Shown here: positions 37,772-46,123 of the stretch, one piece after another
Numbering within the stretch: position 1 is the stretch's first letter
How the letters are laid out: every line of letters starts with the position of its first letter
Assembly (NCBI GenBank): GCA_025054695.1
Contig: JANWZI010000004.1
Coordinates: forward strand, 37,311-101,310
Reading direction: 5' to 3'
DNA length: 64,000 bases
From: Myxococcota bacterium
GTDB lineage: Bacteria > Myxococcota_A > Polyangia > Polyangiales > JANWZI01
Notes under the pieces: generated by a model
Seen by the model: only the letters and a program-made list of their open reading frames with translations
Told to the model about the DNA's origin: nothing
The model's database searches: none
Program-made: the position numbers and the translations under genes

Positions 37772-39433
37772 CTACGAGCGGCGAACGCGCAGGACGGACG
37801 GCGCGTAATCCTCGGGCCGCTCGAATCCCAGGAGCAGGAGCAGCGTGGCCGCCACGTTGGCCAGACCCGGGCGCTCGACCGTCGGGTCGATCTCGAGAGG
37901 GGCGCCCGGCGCGAGCACGTGCAGGGGCACGGGATTGAGGGTGTGACTCGTCTTGGGCCGTCCCCCTCCCCGCTCGTCGCGCAGGATACGACCGGTGCGG
38001 CGGTCTCGCTCGAACATCTCGTCCGCATTGCCGTGATCGGCCGTCACGATCATCGCTCCGCCGAGCCGCTCGATGGTGCGCGCGAGCCGCCCAATCTGCA
38101 GATCGACGGCCTCGACGGCGATCACGGTGGGCTCGAGCACGCCCGTGTGCCCGACCATGTCTCCGTTGGCGAAGTTGATGCGGGCGTGGCGCACCTCCCC
38201 GCCGACCAACGCATCGATCGTCGCGTCCGCGATCGCCGCGGCCTCCATCCAGGGCCGCTCGTCGAACGGACGTTGCGAGGAGGGGATCTCGATCCAGCGC
38301 TCGAGGCGCTCGTCGATCCGTCCCGAGCGGTTGCCGTTCCAGAAGTACGTGACGTGACCGAATTTCTGCGTCTCGCTGCACGCGAGCTGCGAGACGCCCG
38401 CGGCGACCAGGTACTCGGCCACCGTCCGATCGATGGCCGGCGGGGGCACCAGGAAGCGGCGGGGCAGCATGCGGTCCCCGTCGTATTGCATCATGCCCGC
38501 GAAGACGACGTCGGGACGCGGGCCGCGGTCGAACGCCGTGAACGGCTCCTCGTCGAACGCGCGCGTCAGCTCGATCGCGCGATCACCGCGGAAGTTGAAG
38601 AGGACCACCGCCGCGCCGTCGCGAATCGGTCCCACGGGCTCCCCGCGCTCGTCGACGATCACGAAGCCAGGCAGGTACTGGTCGATGATGCCGGGCTGCT
38701 CCTCGCGCAGCGTGCGGATCGCTTCCTCGAGCGAGCGAAAGGGCCGCCCTTTCCCCAAGACATGGATCTGCCAGCCGCGCGCGACCATGCCCCAGTCGGC
38801 CTCGTAGCGATCCATCGTGACGACCATGCGTCCGCCGCCGGACGCGGCGCGGTAGTCGCGCCCCGCTTCGCGATGGGCACGCAGGCGCGCCTCGAGCCGT
38901 TCGACGTACTCGAGCGCGCTTCGCTCCGGCACGTCACGGCCATCGAGCAGTGCGTGCACGCGCACGCGCGCGATGCCTTCCTCGGCGCACCGGTCGATCA
39001 GCGCGAAGAGATGATCGATGTGGCTGTGCACGTTCCCGTCCGACAGCAGTCCCACGAAGTGCACCGGTTCGCCGCTGTGCCGCACGCGGTCGACGACGTC
39101 GCGCCAGGCCCTGCCGCGCCAGATCTCCCCCGTCCGGATGGCGTCGTTGACGCGCTTGGCGCCCTGGTCGAAGACGCGCCCGGCCCCGAGTGCATTGTGC
39201 CCCACCTCGCTATTGCCCATGTCGTCGTCCGAGGGAAGTCCGACGGCCGTGCCGTGCGCGCGAAGCTTCGTGGAGGGGCAGCTGGATGCGAGCCGGTCGA
39301 GATTCGGCGTGCGCGCGAGCCAGACGGCGTCGCCCTCGTCGTGTGGACCGATGCCGATACCGTCCATCACGACGACGAGCACCGGGCCTGGCACGCCGCC
39401 GAAATCGGGATGAGGGCGAAGCGAAAGACGCAT
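37772..39433 (-). CDS. gpmI: 2,3-bisphosphoglycerate-independent phosphoglycerate mutase
   Basis: The product, about 553 residues from MRLSLRPHPDFGG (an ATG ten codons upstream is possible), is a full-length manganese-dependent phosphoglycerate mutase interconverting 3- and 2-phosphoglycerate in glycolysis. It has the N-terminal metal-binding VVVMDGIG, the phospho-serine loop DDMGNSEVGHNALGAG, the SDGNVHSHIDHLFALI block, and the C-terminal metal site ITADHGNADEM with TSHTLNPVP. No neighbouring glycolytic gene is visible. Hexamer array 4 lies in its upstream region. Confidence 0.95.
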   Translation of the reverse strand: MRLSLRPHPDFGGVPGPVLVVVMDGIGIGPHDEGDAVWLARTPNLDRLASSCPSTKLRAHGTAVGLPSDDDMGNSEVGHNALGAGRVFDQGAKRVNDAIRTGEIWRGRAWRDVVDRVRHSGEPVHFVGLLSDGNVHSHIDHLFALIDRCAEEGIARVRVHALLDGRDVPERSALEYVERLEARLRAHREAGRDYRAASGGGRMVVTMDRYEADWGMVARGWQIHVLGKGRPFRSLEEAIRTLREEQPGIIDQYLPGFVIVDERGEPVGPIRDGAAVVLFNFRGDRAIELTRAFDEEPFTAFDRGPRPDVVFAGMMQYDGDRMLPRRFLVPPPAIDRTVAEYLVAAGVSQLACSETQKFGHVTYFWNGNRSGRIDERLERWIEIPSSQRPFDERPWMEAAAIADATIDALVGGEVRHARINFANGDMVGHTGVLEPTVIAVEAVDLQIGRLARTIERLGGAMIVTADHGNADEMFERDRRTGRILRDERGGGRPKTSHTLNPVPLHVLAPGAPLEIDPTVERPGLANVAATLLLLLGFERPEDYAPSVLRVRRS

Positions 39434-39519
39434 GACGTCGCGAAAGCCTACAACGCGCCGCACCCCGAAGCTTCGGGCCTCGCCTCGGGCGCGGGCGCGG
39501 GCGCGCGGACCCAGCCTCT

Positions 39520-39701
39520 GGCTCGGGTTCGGGACCAGGCTCGGTCCACGGGCTCGGACTCAAATACGGACTCGGACTCGGTCTCCGACTCGGTCTCGGT
39601 CTCGGTCTCGGACTCAGACTCGGGCTCGGACTAGAATGCGGACTCGGGCTCTGTCTCGGACCCAAGTTCGGTCTCGGTCTGTCTCGGGGTCGGGCTCGGA
39701 C
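39520..39701 (-). repeat. GAGYCC hexanucleotide array 4 (about 180 bp)
   Basis: About thirty degenerate units of GGRCTC on the plus strand (GGACTC, GGTCTC, GGGCTC), with interruptions such as CAAATAC, TAGAATGC and CCAAGTT. It lies upstream of gpmI and left of the candidate small-RNA unit. It is the only array not adjoining a stop codon. Confidence 0.9.
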
Positions 39702-39923
39702 TTACAGCGCTGGCGAGGTTGGTTGATCGCGGTTCGTCTTCCGACAGGGACGCCGGCTCGGACCTGGACTCGGCTTCGAGCTCGACGTCATGTAGCGGAC
39801 CCACCCTTCCGTCGTCGTTGGGTTGCTTGAAACCACACGTCGCCGAACTGCATCGCGGAGCTCGAGCACCGTGCGGATTCCATGAGCGCACCGCAGGTAT
39901 CATTCGATTTACACCCATTCACT

Positions 39924-39937
39924 TTTCACCTGTGAAA
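39924..39937. promoter_or_regulatory. Palindrome TTTCAC-CT-GTGAAA
   Basis: A perfect 6+2+6 inverted repeat in locally AT-rich sequence, about 55 bases before the candidate small-RNA promoter and 490 upstream of gpmI. It is a plausible binding site for a dimeric regulator of the RNA unit; no regulator is known. Confidence 0.35.
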
Positions 39938-39991
39938 CCGGAGACTTTCGACCGTGCAAGACGCACCGAGAAATCACTCGTCGTTTCGGAC

Positions 39992-40021
39992 TTGCGCACC
40001 TGGCACGTCCATCGCTATAAA
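39992..40021 (+). promoter_or_regulatory. sigma70-like promoter of an orphan plus-strand unit
   Basis: TTGCGC and TATAAA with an 18-base spacer. The -10 box is unusually good for this GC-rich genome, in a locally AT-rich window. No gene follows on the plus strand until after a strong terminator. Confidence 0.5.
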
Positions 40022-40027
40022 TGTGAA

Positions 40028-40148
40028 TACCCGACGAAGTGGAGCAGAGCCGGGGTCCGCCCCCCGTTTCACCCGGCTGCCCACTTCGGCCCTCCTGGCG
40101 GCCTCCGGAAGCCCCACCCCCCACGAACCGGAGGCCGCCAATTTTTTT
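40028..40148 (+). ncRNA. Candidate small RNA with two hairpins and C-rich single strands
   Basis: The predicted transcript is about 120 nt. It folds into a long bulged hairpin whose outer stem is CGAAGTGG/CCACTTCG and inner stem GC..GCCGGG/CCCGGCTGC, with a loop containing CCGCCCCCC. A linker containing CCCTCCT leads into the terminator hairpin, whose 19-nt loop contains CCCCACCCCCC. The linker is complementary to AGGAGGG-like ribosome-binding sites, suggesting an antisense translational regulator (inference). It does not carry the conserved motifs of SRP RNA, tmRNA, RNase P RNA or 6S RNA. No ORF of substance lies inside. Confidence 0.55.
40097..40147 (+). terminator. Intrinsic terminator of the candidate small RNA
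   Basis: A perfect 12-bp stem (GGCGGCCTCCGG / CCGGAGGCCGCC) with a 19-nt loop is followed immediately by AATTTTTTT. The T-run is only on the plus strand, so it ends a rightward transcript and does not serve tsaD, whose stop lies 20 bases further right on the minus strand. Confidence 0.85.
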
Positions 40149-40168
40149 CCGTCGCGGTGCCCGCGGCG

Positions 40169-41224
40169 TCAGTTGCGCCGAAGTTTCGGCATCTTGCCGC
40201 GGACATGCGCGACCGGGTCTCGGGCGTAAGGAGCGAGCGATTGGTCCGCTCGCTCGCCGCGCGCAAGCCGATGGGTTGCCGCCAGCGCGATCATCGCCGC
40301 GTTGTCCGTGCAGGCCCGCACGGGGGGCACGAACAGCTCGATCCCGTGCGCGGCGCTGGCCTGCGCGGCCGCCGCGCGTAACCCACGATTGGCGGCCACC
40401 CCTCCGGTCAGCACGAGGCGGCTTGCGCCGCGCCGCAGGCACGCATCGATGGCACGCTCTACGAGCGCGTCGACCATCACGCGCTGGAAGGAAGCGCAAA
40501 GATCGGCCAGTCCCTGCTCGTCATCGGGCACGCCGTTGCGGCGTACGTGGAGGGCCACGGCGGTCTTGAGGCCGGAGAACGACATGTCGAGGCTGTCGCC
40601 TCGGTCGGCCATCGGACGTGGCCACCGAATCGCATCGGCGCGGCCACGCGAGGCGAGCGCGTCGATGCGCGGCCCGCCCGGATAGCCGAGGCCGAGCAGC
40701 CGCGCGACCTTGTCGAACACTTCGCCCGCGGCGTCGTCGCGCGTCTGCCCGAGGATCTCGACGTCGTGCGCGTCACGCACCTCGTACAACGCGCTGTGCC
40801 CGCCGCTGACGAGCAGCGCGACGTACGGAAACGCGGGCCCCGGAGGATCCGATTCCGTCCAGCGCAGGCGCGGGGCGAGCAAGTGACCTTCGAGGTGGTT
40901 GACGCCGACGAGCGGCAGATCGCGCGCGAGCGCCATCGCGCGCGCAGCCCCCAGCCCCACGAGCAGCGCGCCGACGAGTCCGGGCCCTTGCGTGACGGCG
41001 AGGGCGTCGATGCGCGCCCAGCCACCCGCTTGCTCGAGCGCGCGCTCGACGACGGGCACGATGGCCGTCAGGTGCATGCGCGCCGCGAGCTCGGGCACGA
41101 TGCCGCCATGCGGCGCGTGGCGCGCCACCTGACTCGAGACCACGTCGGCGTGCACCAGGCCCGTCTCGTCGACGACGGCCGCCGCCGTCTCGTCGCACGA
41201 CGTCTCGATGCCCAGCACTCTCAT
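40169..41224 (-). CDS. tsaD: tRNA N6-adenosine threonylcarbamoyltransferase TsaD
   Basis: The 351-residue ASKHA-fold protein transfers threonylcarbamoyl to A37 of ANN-decoding tRNAs with TsaB/TsaE. It has the N-terminal MRVLGIETSCDETAAAVVD, the metal-binding NHLEGHLLAP (HxxxH), the SGGHSALYEV phosphate loop, GPRIDALASRG, SFQRVMVDALVERA, LTGGVAANRGLR and the C-terminal CTDNAAMIALAA. Its ATG overlaps the stop of the lipoprotein gene upstream (ATGA). The partner genes are not in this window. Confidence 0.97.
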   Translation of the reverse strand: MRVLGIETSCDETAAAVVDETGLVHADVVSSQVARHAPHGGIVPELAARMHLTAIVPVVERALEQAGGWARIDALAVTQGPGLVGALLVGLGAARAMALARDLPLVGVNHLEGHLLAPRLRWTESDPPGPAFPYVALLVSGGHSALYEVRDAHDVEILGQTRDDAAGEVFDKVARLLGLGYPGGPRIDALASRGRADAIRWPRPMADRGDSLDMSFSGLKTAVALHVRRNGVPDDEQGLADLCASFQRVMVDALVERAIDACLRRGASRLVLTGGVAANRGLRAAAAQASAAHGIELFVPPVRACTDNAAMIALAATHRLARGERADQSLAPYARDPVAHVRGKMPKLRRN

Positions 41225-41739
41225 CGCCGCTCCAGCACGAACAGTCCGTAGTGGTCGCCGGGCCGCTCGCCGCTCCCCGCGAGCACGCGCACTTCGATGC
41301 GACCGGAGTCCATGAGCGAGACGAAGACCACGGCCTCGCGCCCCTCGAGGGGGCCTCCGGGCGCCCCGCCGACGACGTAGATCTCGTTGCGTAGGCGCGT
41401 ACCTCCCGGAAAGTCGAAGCGGGAGAGCAGGTCGTGCTCGAGCGCGCCGACGCGCAGCAACGGGCTCGCGTCAAAGACGCGACCCGGGATCGAGCCCGGG
41501 TCGCACGGTCGCGTGCCTGGCTCACACGTCGTCAGAGAGCCGGGCTCCGTGCGCCTGTCGTAGGTGAGCACGGTGTTCTGGGCGAACCCACGCCGGAACG
41601 CGCTGCACGGCCCGGCCGACGGATCGCATCCGAGGTCGTCGGTGCCGACGACGACGCCGCTGAAGACGCCTCGATGATCCGCGAGGTCGGCGCAGCCACC
41701 GAGGATGGCCGCAAGGCACACCACGGGCCGCACGTTCAT
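41221..41739 (-). CDS. Small lipoprotein, function unknown
   Basis: The 172-residue product has a signal peptide ending in a lipobox (MNVRPVVCLAAILGGC). The mature part has two disulfide-prone Cys pairs (LGCDPSAGPCSAF and TTCEPGTRPCDPG) and beta-rich text (LRNEIYVVGGAPGG, VVFVSLMDSGRIEVRVLAG). No family is recognised. It is coupled by a four-base overlap to tsaD downstream, a pairing that is more likely a matter of packing than of function. Confidence 0.7.
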   Translation of the reverse strand: MNVRPVVCLAAILGGCADLADHRGVFSGVVVGTDDLGCDPSAGPCSAFRRGFAQNTVLTYDRRTEPGSLTTCEPGTRPCDPGSIPGRVFDASPLLRVGALEHDLLSRFDFPGGTRLRNEIYVVGGAPGGPLEGREAVVFVSLMDSGRIEVRVLAGSGERPGDHYGLFVLERR

Positions 41740-41854
41740 GGGGCGAAATCTAGCAGACGGAGCGACCGCGCAGGCGACGGACCGCGGACCTCGGCCGCGG
41801 CTTTCCGCTCGGCGTGCTGACGCGGTGCGGGCGTCGGCCTATGCTCGCGCACCG

Positions 41855-43942
41855 ATGACGGTCCCCGCCGTCGCCTTCGTCGCCGCGGGCGAGCCCGACG
41901 CCGGTTTGATCGAGTCCTTGCGCGCCCGCGGTTACCGCGTCGAACGGCGCGACGCCCAGGAGCCGCCGCTCGACGTCGCGGTGCTCTTCGTTTCGGCCGA
42001 CGTCGACGGCGCGCTCGACGTGGCCCGGCGTTGGCGGACCGACTCGAACGCGGTGCGCATCTGTTTCGTGGGGGACCCGCTTGGAGCAGGCTCCCAGGTC
42101 GCGGTGCGTGCGCTCGGAGCCGACGCGTATCTGCCGCGTCCGGTCACCATCGACGCCCTCGTCGCGTGGCTCGAGACGACGTTGCGGTCCGGATCGGAAC
42201 GGCACGACGTCCGTGACGGGTCGCCACCCGCCGTACAGGCGCTCACCAACGACGTGTGGCGCCCGCCGGAACGCACGCTGCGCCTCGACGGAGAGGCCGC
42301 CCCCGACGCATCGCTGCCCGGTATCGACCCGTCGGTCACCGCCGACGGACGGATGCCATTCGGCGCTTCACCGTTCCTCGAGCGGCTGTTTCGCGAGGCC
42401 GATCGCGCGATGTTTCCAGGCGAGCCGCCCATCGTCATTCGGCTCGCGGTCGCCGACGAGCCGGCCGAGGTGCTCGTTCCCGACGATGCGCTCGAGCAGC
42501 CGGTGCCCGTGATCGACGTCGGCGACGAGGAGGGACCGGACGGGCTCACCTTCGTCGGGCCCGCCGCGGACGTTGCGGAGCCCGTCGATGGCTTGTCCAC
42601 TGCCGGACCGAAAACGCCGGATGGAGACGGCGTCCAGGAGGCATCGGACGTCGTGCACGTCGAGCGCGATCGACCGTCCTCGAGCGCGTCGGCACGTGAA
42701 GCCGCCGTGGCGACCTCGGCGCCCGCGCGGGACGTGCTCCCCTCGGGCGGCATGGGCTCGGTGGCGATCCGTGCCGGTGGCGAACGGACGGTCGGAGGCA
42801 CGGCCGCGGGGCGTCGCTCAATCGCGGATCGCCACGGCGGGTGGTCGACGAGTCGACCGGACGCCTCCGCGCGTCTGGAGCCAGCCGTGGTCGTTCCGCG
42901 CCAGCTGGAGGTGGGAGGCGTCGAGCTTCTCGCGGAGCTCTTCCGCCTGATCGAGAGTCGAGCACGGGCGCGGGTGCGCCTCGTACCGGTGCAGTCGGAA
43001 GCGAGCGAGCCGGATCCCGCACGCGATCCGCTCGTGCTCTGCCTCGATGGAAGCTGGCTCGAGCACGTCGAAGGTCCCATCGGGCTCCGCGTCCTTCGGG
43101 GGCTGCGAGACGAGGGCCGCGCCGATGCCTCCCCGGACGAGGACCTGGCGGCCGAAACCTGGCTCGCGCGTGCCGTGCGCGAGGGCCGCGTGGGCCGACT
43201 CGAGATCGAGCGTCGGCGCTGGCAGGCCGTCGAGGATCTCGTCGCGGACGCGATCGGCGCTCCCACCGTCCACGTCCACATCGAGCCCGAGCCCGAGAGC
43301 GCGACGAGGGCTGCCCGTTACGGTCGCGACGTGGGCGCGCTGCTCGTCGAGGCCGCGCGCCGGCGGATCGACGTCGACCGGCTGCGCCGCTGGCTCGGGC
43401 CGGCGGTCACGGGCGTCGCGGTCACGGCAGGGGGTCTGCAGCGGATGCGGGAACTGGGGGTGGAGCCCGAGATCGTGGGCGTGCTCGGGGCCGCCGAGGG
43501 TGTCGCCATCGACGCGCTCCTGGCCGTGGCCGAACCCGCCTCCGGAATGCCGGGTCTGCTCGCCGTGCTCGTGGCGGCCGGCGCCTTGCGTCCCCTGACG
43601 CTCGTCGGGGATGCCGGCATCGAACTGCCTGCGCGCGCCGACCCGGTCGCCTCGGCGCGACGCGTGCTCGAGCACCTGGTCGCGCTGGCCGAAGAAGGCG
43701 ATTACTTCGCCATGCTCGGCGTGGGCTGCGACGCGTCGGCACGTGAGATCGAGCTCGCCCACGCGCGTCGCGTCGAGCTGCTCGACGAAGCCCGACACGT
43801 GCTCGCGGCTCAGGGCGATGTTGAAGAGCACGTCCGCTTCGTGGCTCGCGCCCTCGACGAAGCGCGGTCGCTGATGGGCGTCGAGCGCTGGCGGATGGCC
43901 TACGCGGCCGCGATCCGGGCGGGTACCGCGCGACGGAGGTGA
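41855..43942 (+). CDS. Pseudo-receiver protein with a J-domain-like C-terminus
   Basis: The product, about 695 residues from MTVPAVAFVAAGEPDAG, begins with a receiver-like fold (VAVLFVSADVDGAL, GADAYLPRPVTIDALVAWL). The conserved Lys is Arg and the phospho-acceptor is unclear, so signalling by phosphorylation is doubtful. A long variable linker follows. Then comes a helical region (VGGVELLAELFRLIESRARARVRLV...) resembling DUF4388/PATAN-type domains. The C-terminal 70 residues are J-like (DYFAMLGVGCDASAREIELAHARRVELLD) without an HPD. No catalytic motif is present. Its stop overlaps the next gene's GTG, so they are coupled. The role is unknown. Confidence 0.6.
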   Translation: MTVPAVAFVAAGEPDAGLIESLRARGYRVERRDAQEPPLDVAVLFVSADVDGALDVARRWRTDSNAVRICFVGDPLGAGSQVAVRALGADAYLPRPVTIDALVAWLETTLRSGSERHDVRDGSPPAVQALTNDVWRPPERTLRLDGEAAPDASLPGIDPSVTADGRMPFGASPFLERLFREADRAMFPGEPPIVIRLAVADEPAEVLVPDDALEQPVPVIDVGDEEGPDGLTFVGPAADVAEPVDGLSTAGPKTPDGDGVQEASDVVHVERDRPSSSASAREAAVATSAPARDVLPSGGMGSVAIRAGGERTVGGTAAGRRSIADRHGGWSTSRPDASARLEPAVVVPRQLEVGGVELLAELFRLIESRARARVRLVPVQSEASEPDPARDPLVLCLDGSWLEHVEGPIGLRVLRGLRDEGRADASPDEDLAAETWLARAVREGRVGRLEIERRRWQAVEDLVADAIGAPTVHVHIEPEPESATRAARYGRDVGALLVEAARRRIDVDRLRRWLGPAVTGVAVTAGGLQRMRELGVEPEIVGVLGAAEGVAIDALLAVAEPASGMPGLLAVLVAAGALRPLTLVGDAGIELPARADPVASARRVLEHLVALAEEGDYFAMLGVGCDASAREIELAHARRVELLDEARHVLAAQGDVEEHVRFVARALDEARSLMGVERWRMAYAAAIRAGTARRR

Positions 43943-46101
43943 GGGCGCCGATGCGAGTGCACCGAAACGCCCGATGTGCACGTCCAGGCGGCGAAGGCGG
44001 GCCCGCCCTTCGCGCGCCCCTCGTCGCAGCGCTGCTGCAGCTGCTGGGTAGCTGTAGCGAAGGCGCCGACGATCCGAGCCATCCGGCCGTCGTGGTGTAC
44101 ACAGCGTCCGAGCACGCTCTGCTCGCGGAGCGGACGGTCGCCGTGCTCGGCGGCGCGGTCGGGGTGCGGGCGAGCGAGGATCCCGCGGCGGCCGCCTCCG
44201 ACGGGAACGGGTCGACCGTGCGCATCGGCCTGCTGGCCGACGCTACGGTGTGCGGCGAGTGCTACCGGCTCGAACAGACGGCGGGCGGCTTGCTCGTCCG
44301 CGGCGGCACGCCGCTCGGCATCCAGTACGGCCTCGCCGACGCGCTCGAACGCCTTGGCGTGCGGTTCGCGCACCCGGAGCGCGCCTACGTGCCGGCGCGC
44401 TGGAGCCGGCCGGCGCTCGCACCGGAGGAGCAAGGACGCCTCGTCGAGCCATGGATGAGCTTCCGCGGCATGCAGCTTCACACGCTGCATCCGATCGACG
44501 CCTATTTCGACTTCCTCGAACCGGGCGAGGAGAATCTCGCGCGCGCGAAGGCGACCCTCGACTGGGTCCTCGCCAACCGGGGCAACTTCGTGCAGTGGGT
44601 GGCGCTCGACGTCGTGCAACGCTCCCCCGAGCGGTACGAGCCGTGGGCCGAGCACACGCGGCGTATCGTCGAGTACGCCCACCGACGCGGCCTGCGCGTG
44701 GGGCTCGTCATCCAGATCTTCGGCCACAGCAACCTGCAGCGCGCCTGGGATCTGGTCGACGGCGAGCCCCCACCGCCGGACGCACTGCCCGCGCTCGTCC
44801 GGCCGCGGCTCGAGACGATCGTGCCCGGGCTGCAGCTCGACGTCATCAGTCTCGACTTCGGCGAGTTCTTCGCCGCAGAGCCGGAGACCTTCGTCGCCGC
44901 CATCCGCGCCGTCTACGACACGCTGGTCGCCCTCGATCCCGACATCGAGGTCAACGCGAAGCTACACGTGGGCAACTACGACGAGACCCGCGTCGAATGG
45001 ATGGGCGAGCGCATCTTCTACTACTTCCTCGCAGCCGAAACGGGCCGGCCCATCGTGCCGTGGATTCACACCGTAATGTACTACAACCTCTTCGAGGACG
45101 CGGGCGGCGCCTACTTGCACGACGACTTCTCCGAGCACCGCGAGTTGCTCTTCCGCCTGCTCCGCGAGGGTCGCCGGGTCGCTTACTACCCGGAATCGGC
45201 CTACTGGGTCGCGTTCGACATCTCGGTGCCGACCTATCTGCCCGTCTACTTGCGCTCGCGCTGGCTCGACGTGCACGAGATCGCACGGCGTGCCGAGGCG
45301 GACGGGCACCCTGCCCTCGACGAGCACGCCATCTTCAGCTCCGGGTGGGAATGGGGCTACTGGCAGAACGACGTCGCGGCCCTGCGCCTCGGCTGGCAGC
45401 GGGTGCCGCAGTGGGAACAGCTGCCGGCGTGGATGTACGCGCCGATGGGCGAGGTCGGCGCGCGCCTCGCGCAGGCCATCGTGAGCCTGGGTGAAGCGCA
45501 GCGCGACGCGCTCATCGGCCAGCGGCTCGCGGCCTATCTGGCCGGGCGTGACGTGGCCATCGACGTCGGCGAGACGATGGGCATCGTGGCGCAACCGCTG
45601 CGGCCCAGTCTGCAGACCATCGCCACGGCGGACGCCGCGCGGCTGGCCGATTTCCGGGCCCGCGTCCTCGAGCCCCTCGATGGATTCGCGGCACGATGCG
45701 AGGCGCTCGCTTCGGAAGTCGCTTCGCTGCAGGCCGAGGACGACTCCGTCACGCCTTGGCTCGAGGAGATGCGCGATGGCTTCGAGGTGACCGCGCTGCG
45801 CGCGCGCTTCGCGCACCGTCTCTGGTCGGCCGCCGCCGAGCGGGACCGTGCACGCGCCGAATCGGCCCTCGCCGAGGCCGTCTCGCTGCGCGATCGGGCC
45901 CACGCCGTCGTGCAACGCCGCCACGCCGCGTTGCACGCCCGCGACGGGATGCGCCTGCTCGCACGCCGCCGCAACGCCACGCTCTATCCGTACGGTTATC
46001 TGCGGATGGCCCACGAGCTGTGCTACTGGGACCGCGAGCTCGTCGAGGCGCGCAACGCCATCCTCGGCGAATCGCGAGCTCCGGACGATTGCTTTTTCTG
46101 A
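43939..46101 (+). CDS. Lipoprotein with glycoside-hydrolase-like (GH20/GH67-type) architecture
   Basis: The 720-residue product starts at the GTG overlapping the preceding stop. The signal region ends in LLQLLGSCSEG, so Cys-lipidation is likely. The next 110 residues resemble the N-terminal domain of hexosaminidases and glucuronidases (YTASEHALLAERTVAVLGG, GGTPLGIQYGLADALERLGVRFAHPE). A TIM-barrel-like region follows (FRGMQLHTLHPIDAYFDFL, YAHRRGLRVGLVIQIFG, VISLDFGEFFAAEPETF, EVNAKLHVGNYDETRVEWMG). The C-terminus is helical. A polysaccharide-directed role at the cell surface is inferred. I cannot assign the catalytic acids with confidence. Confidence 0.6.
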   Translation: MRAPMRVHRNARCARPGGEGGPALRAPLVAALLQLLGSCSEGADDPSHPAVVVYTASEHALLAERTVAVLGGAVGVRASEDPAAAASDGNGSTVRIGLLADATVCGECYRLEQTAGGLLVRGGTPLGIQYGLADALERLGVRFAHPERAYVPARWSRPALAPEEQGRLVEPWMSFRGMQLHTLHPIDAYFDFLEPGEENLARAKATLDWVLANRGNFVQWVALDVVQRSPERYEPWAEHTRRIVEYAHRRGLRVGLVIQIFGHSNLQRAWDLVDGEPPPPDALPALVRPRLETIVPGLQLDVISLDFGEFFAAEPETFVAAIRAVYDTLVALDPDIEVNAKLHVGNYDETRVEWMGERIFYYFLAAETGRPIVPWIHTVMYYNLFEDAGGAYLHDDFSEHRELLFRLLREGRRVAYYPESAYWVAFDISVPTYLPVYLRSRWLDVHEIARRAEADGHPALDEHAIFSSGWEWGYWQNDVAALRLGWQRVPQWEQLPAWMYAPMGEVGARLAQAIVSLGEAQRDALIGQRLAAYLAGRDVAIDVGETMGIVAQPLRPSLQTIATADAARLADFRARVLEPLDGFAARCEALASEVASLQAEDDSVTPWLEEMRDGFEVTALRARFAHRLWSAAAERDRARAESALAEAVSLRDRAHAVVQRRHAALHARDGMRLLARRRNATLYPYGYLRMAHELCYWDRELVEARNAILGESRAPDDCFF

Positions 46102-46123
46102 TGGCCGCGTTCCCGAGGTGCGC

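Larger units (their letters stand above)
39434..40168. other. 735-bp gap between gpmI and tsaD
   Basis: This gap contains hexamer array 4, an AT-richer stretch with a TTTCAC-CT-GTGAAA palindrome, and the promoter/hairpin/terminator unit described separately. I see no protein-coding gene: the ORFs tracked here have no recognisable motif, and both flanking genes read on the minus strand. Confidence 0.6.

Noticed and set aside
37663-38028. 122-codon N-terminal extension of the CheY ORF
   Set aside because: It overlaps gpmI text in another frame; the receiver begins at the MHVLVVDD start.
40097-40147. Terminator for tsaD
   Set aside because: On the minus strand the stem is followed by a C/A-rich run rather than T's; the T-tract is on the plus strand.
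40028-40148. SRP RNA, 6S RNA or tmRNA at the orphan RNA locus
   Set aside because: The conserved SRP tetraloop/AGCAGCC block, a tmRNA CCA end and a 6S open bubble are all missing; the predicted length and two-hairpin fold do not fit.
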